A DNA stretch of 18,279 nucleotides from CAMCXT01 sp046302715. GTDB taxonomy: Bacteria > Bacteroidota > Bacteroidia > M30B66. Both the position numbers and the translations under genes were made by a program. The stretch covers positions 1-18,279 of the forward strand of contig JBKCHQ010000158.1 in NCBI GenBank assembly GCA_046302715.1, in the 5' to 3' direction. The notes under the pieces were generated by a model, which was not told where the DNA came from, did no database searches, and saw only the letters and a list, made by a program, of their open reading frames with translations. Shown here piece after piece: positions 16,021 to 18,279 of this stretch (position 1 is its first letter; the number at the start of each line of letters is the position of its first letter).

Positions 16021-16656
16021 ATGAAAAATATTCATTATACAATTTCCTTCCTAGTAATTAGTTTGCTTTTTAACAACTCTTTTGTAATTGCTCAGGACTC
16101 TACCAATACTGAGAATAACGAAATTTTATCTGTTGAAAATATTGATTCGGAAAGCAGTGAATTTAAACTGCTTAAATCTGCTGAATTTTTAACAGCCTGC
16201 GGTTGTGGCACTTCATTTAATCAAATAGATAAATCAGCCAACATAGAAGGTTTGAAAGTGCTTGAAAAAGGATATCAAATGGCCTACGTAAAAAAAGAAA
16301 TAATCACCGGTTCATGCTGGGATTTTGTTAATGCTGTCTACAATCGCACTGGAAAAGAATATCAAAAATCTACTGTTTACAGCAGTAAGAAATCTGAGAA
16401 AAAATATGCTGATAAATCTATGCTTAAACCAGGCGACTGGGTTTACCACATCAATTATGATTACAGCGGTGTTGAGCACAGCGCAATATTCGTTTGCTGG
16501 AAAGATTTCGAAAAAGGCAAAGCAGTTACATTAAGTTATGCCGGACAAAACAGAAAACAAGCCGGTCGTGTTGGTGTTTATAATTTAAATTGCGTTTATA
16601 GTATATTAAGACTTAAAAAGAAAGAAGTTTCGAATGCAGTTAAATCTGATAAATAA
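16021..16656 (+). CDS. Exported protein, probable NlpC/P60- or CHAP-like cysteine hydrolase
   Basis: A 211-residue protein with a signal peptide of about 24 residues (MKNIHYTISFLVISLLFNNS, ending FVIA before Gln25). The promoter at 15963-15993 makes the ATG at 16021 (or 16015, two codons earlier) the start. The C-terminal domain resembles papain-like amidases: Cys99 in GSCWDFVNAVYNRTG at the start of a helix, LKPGDWVYH (135-143), and His153 in GVEHSAIFVCW. That order (Cys-helix, PGD, His-strand) is the NlpC/P60-CHAP arrangement, whose members cut peptidoglycan peptides. The exact family is not certain and the third polar residue is not identified. The mature N-terminal part is Glu/Ser/Asn-rich, followed by a CGCG cluster at 60-63 near the phrase FLTA. 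The gene is AT-rich like its upstream neighbour but has its own promoter. Confidence 0.65.
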   Translation: MKNIHYTISFLVISLLFNNSFVIAQDSTNTENNEILSVENIDSESSEFKLLKSAEFLTACGCGTSFNQIDKSANIEGLKVLEKGYQMAYVKKEIITGSCWDFVNAVYNRTGKEYQKSTVYSSKKSEKKYADKSMLKPGDWVYHINYDYSGVEHSAIFVCWKDFEKGKAVTLSYAGQNRKQAGRVGVYNLNCVYSILRLKKKEVSNAVKSDK

Positions 16657-16677
16657 GTCCATTTTAACTTAATAATT

Positions 16678-16703
16678 GGGAATTAAAACAAAAGTTCATT
16701 CCC
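16678..16703. terminator. Possible bidirectional terminator between convergent genes
   Basis: GGGAAT (16678-16683) and ATTCCC (16698-16703) are perfectly complementary across a 14-base A-rich loop, in which AAC and GTT could add three more pairs. The repeat sits in the 53-bp gap between two convergent stop codons, where a terminator is expected. There is no strong T-run on either side, so the assignment rests on position and symmetry. Confidence 0.35.
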
Positions 16704-16709
16704 GTGCTT

Positions 16710-17897
16710 TCATTTCTTCAATTGTGCATCATAAACACTTAAGCCCAACTGCTTTAAAAAAGGAAGACTTTTTTGGGCATATGCATACCCAGTTTTTCCA
16801 CCGTAATTAGTATAAACGGTTGCACTCAAAAAATATTCAAGGTTTTCCTCTTTGTTTTGCACATAAGCGATATCCGTTGCGAAGCCATAGGCGAGCCCCA
16901 CAATATTGCTCACATTGACATTTATTTTACTTGATTTTTGATTTGATCCATAAAAAAAATAATTAGTCATAAAATCATAATACGGTGGATTTTTCTTTAA
17001 CTCTTTGTTTTCGGCCTCACTGGGTTGAATTGTGAGTTGCTTAATTAAGAATTTTCGGTCATCATCTGAAATAGAAAAATTAAAGGGTTGACTTTCGGGA
17101 TAAATCAACTCCATCAAAAGTGCATGAATATCCATGAGTGGCATGGTATTATTCAATGAGAAATCTTTTGACGTAACTTTTACCTTTTTTTTCTTAGATG
17201 CACTCGTAAAACTTTTAACCTCCATATCTTTCATAGGTCTTTTATAATCGCCTGAAAAATATTCTGCTGGCCTTTTAAATAGCGTATCACCATTACCACC
17301 CAAAAAATAAAAGGGATTGGATGCTCGATTTTCTTTTGCGCTACAGGAAGCAAAGCGCTGTCGGATTACCGAGCGTTTCATCCTCATTTCACCTAATCGA
17401 CGATTAACATATTCAGGCCCCGCAAATTCATACAAGCGATTATACGCCACATTATCGCTCACCACCAGCGCCTTTTCAATATATTCAGCAATGGATGCCG
17501 TTGAGTCGTTGGTTAACGGATCCCAGTACATCTTTTTCTGGCAGCCGCCGATGCTGTCGATAATTAAACGCGTACTTCGGGTAACACCGTTCATATTTTC
17601 GGTGTGCAATCGTTCCAAACAAAATATAGAAACAGGCAATTTAACAATACTCGCAGGATAGAAATATAAAGAATCATTTAGATTAAATGTTTGGGTGTTG
17701 AATGACTTTTTGCCGCCTTCAGATGTTTGAACTTGCGTTAGAATAATTTGCAATCTGAATTTCTTTGGGCTTGAACCAAACTCTTCAAGTAAGGAGTTAT
17801 TTTTTAAAATGCTATCCAAAGAAACCTTTATCTGCGAAAAAGCAGAAAGATTTAAAATAAGAAATAATGATTGTAATACTATTTTAAGCCTTAGCAT
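16710..17897 (-). CDS. Exported class A beta-lactamase-like serine hydrolase
   Basis: A 395-residue exported protein with a signal peptide (about 1-21, NLSAFS before Gln22). It has the penicillin-interacting fold of the beta-lactamase2/class A group: SIVK at 83-86 (nucleophile Ser83 and Lys86 of the SxxK motif) and SDN at 147-149. The third motif, normally Lys-Thr/Ser-Gly on strand beta-3, should fall before GLAYGFATD, and here reads Ile332-Val333-Gly334, so the usual lysine is missing. A KTG at 368-370 lies too close to the C-terminus and looks coincidental. The protein is longer than true class A beta-lactamases (about 290 residues) and belongs to a Bacteroidota set of uncharacterised serine hydrolases; antibiotic resistance should not be assumed. 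Its ATG overlaps the end of the upstream amino acid permease gene by 14 bp, implying one operon. Confidence 0.8.
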   Translation of the reverse strand: MLRLKIVLQSLFLILNLSAFSQIKVSLDSILKNNSLLEEFGSSPKKFRLQIILTQVQTSEGGKKSFNTQTFNLNDSLYFYPASIVKLPVSIFCLERLHTENMNGVTRSTRLIIDSIGGCQKKMYWDPLTNDSTASIAEYIEKALVVSDNVAYNRLYEFAGPEYVNRRLGEMRMKRSVIRQRFASCSAKENRASNPFYFLGGNGDTLFKRPAEYFSGDYKRPMKDMEVKSFTSASKKKKVKVTSKDFSLNNTMPLMDIHALLMELIYPESQPFNFSISDDDRKFLIKQLTIQPSEAENKELKKNPPYYDFMTNYFFYGSNQKSSKINVNVSNIVGLAYGFATDIAYVQNKEENLEYFLSATVYTNYGGKTGYAYAQKSLPFLKQLGLSVYDAQLKK

Positions 17898-18279
17898 TGG
17901 AATTGGTCTTGGGAACCATCCAATATACTAAAAAGCCAATGGCAATAATGCCCAATCCAATTAAAGTTTCAATACTTTTTTCAGTAAAAAGAAAATACAT
18001 AAACCAACAATTTGCAGCTACAAATAATATCGGCGTTAAGGGATAGCCCCAAGTTTTGTAGGGACGCACCAAATCAGGTTGAGTGTAACGCGAAACCATG
18101 GTTCCTACAACCGTAAGTGTAGAAAACAAGGTCATGGCAAATGTTGTGTAGGTAATTACTGTATCAAACTTACCAGTTAATGCAATTACAATAGCAATAC
18201 AGGCCTGAATAACCATGCTTAACCGGGGAACCTTTTCTTCGCTTTGTTGACCCAGAACCGCCAAAACAGGATAATCACG
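17884..18279 (-). CDS. APC-family amino acid permease, C-terminal part only
   Basis: The last 131 or so residues of an amino acid-polyamine-organocation permease; the frame remains open to the right window edge (the visible part begins RDYPVLAVLGQQ), so most of the protein lies outside. Typical features are VPRLSMVIQ before a membrane helix, TGKFDTVITYTTFAMTLFST, the loop VRPYKTWGYPLTPILF and two final hydrophobic helices ending in YWMVPK. Transport of amino acids across the inner membrane is expected; the specific substrate cannot be read from this fragment. It is the first visible gene of a minus-strand operon and overlaps the serine hydrolase start by 14 bp. Confidence 0.88.
   Translation of the reverse strand, partial: RDYPVLAVLGQQSEEKVPRLSMVIQACIAIVIALTGKFDTVITYTTFAMTLFSTLTVVGTMVSRYTQPDLVRPYKTWGYPLTPILFVAANCWFMYFLFTEKSIETLIGLGIIAIGFLVYWMVPKTNSNAKA

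Noticed and set aside
16760..16800. KTG at residues 368-370 of the serine hydrolase as the catalytic third motif
   Set aside because: It lies beyond the strand that follows GLAYGF and close to the C-terminal helix, in a position that in relatives is a variable loop.
1..18279. A defence island, CRISPR array, phage or transposon
   Set aside because: No direct-repeat array, transposase, integrase, nuclease-toxin pair or terminal repeats were found on either strand.

Overview
The window reads as chromosomal DNA of a Bacteroidota bacterium, probably a Flavobacteriales-like lineage. The evidence is three secreted proteins with type IX secretion system (T9SS) C-terminal sorting domains (two of type A, one of the gliding-motility-associated type B), Bacteroidota-type promoters (TAnnTTTG, one with a correctly spaced TTTG upstream), lack of clear Shine-Dalgarno sites, and DUF2141 and other families common in that phylum. 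No rRNA, tRNA, CRISPR array, transposase, phage gene or replication origin was seen.

Layout. 2-1396 is the 3' end of a T9SS type A secreted repeat protein, overlapping by four bases (ATGA) a peptide/nickel-type ABC transporter set: lipoprotein binding protein (1393-3135), DppB-like permease (3141-4607) and DppC-like permease (4604-5950). No ATPase gene follows. Both permeases carry unusually large insertions. A DUF1223 thioredoxin-like protein on the minus strand (5919-6653) converges on and overlaps dppC. A DUF2141 protein diverges from it (6691-7131) and is followed by a second T9SS type A protein (7170-8291). A 487-bp gap without a convincing gene precedes a 1167-residue T9SS type B protein with beta-propeller (SBBP-like) and PKD-like regions (8779-12282).

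From 12326 a consensus promoter drives a conserved Bacteroidota family of unknown function, here split in two by a single-base deletion near 13112-13114, followed at a one-base TAATG overlap by a DEAD-box-type RNA helicase whose motif II reads DEVD. Then come an AT-rich exported alpha/beta hydrolase (15132-15950), an exported probable cysteine hydrolase with its own good promoter (16021-16656), and a convergent minus-strand pair made of an amino acid permease (running off the right edge) and an exported class A beta-lactamase-like serine hydrolase (16710-17897).

Together the genes suggest an envelope-centred neighbourhood: T9SS cargo at the cell surface, peptide uptake, and exported hydrolases next to an amino acid permease. 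I see no clear new defence or mobile system. The most notable points are the split conserved gene, the enlarged ATPase-less peptide permeases, the atypical active-site motifs in the helicase and serine hydrolase, and the unexplained 487-bp gap.
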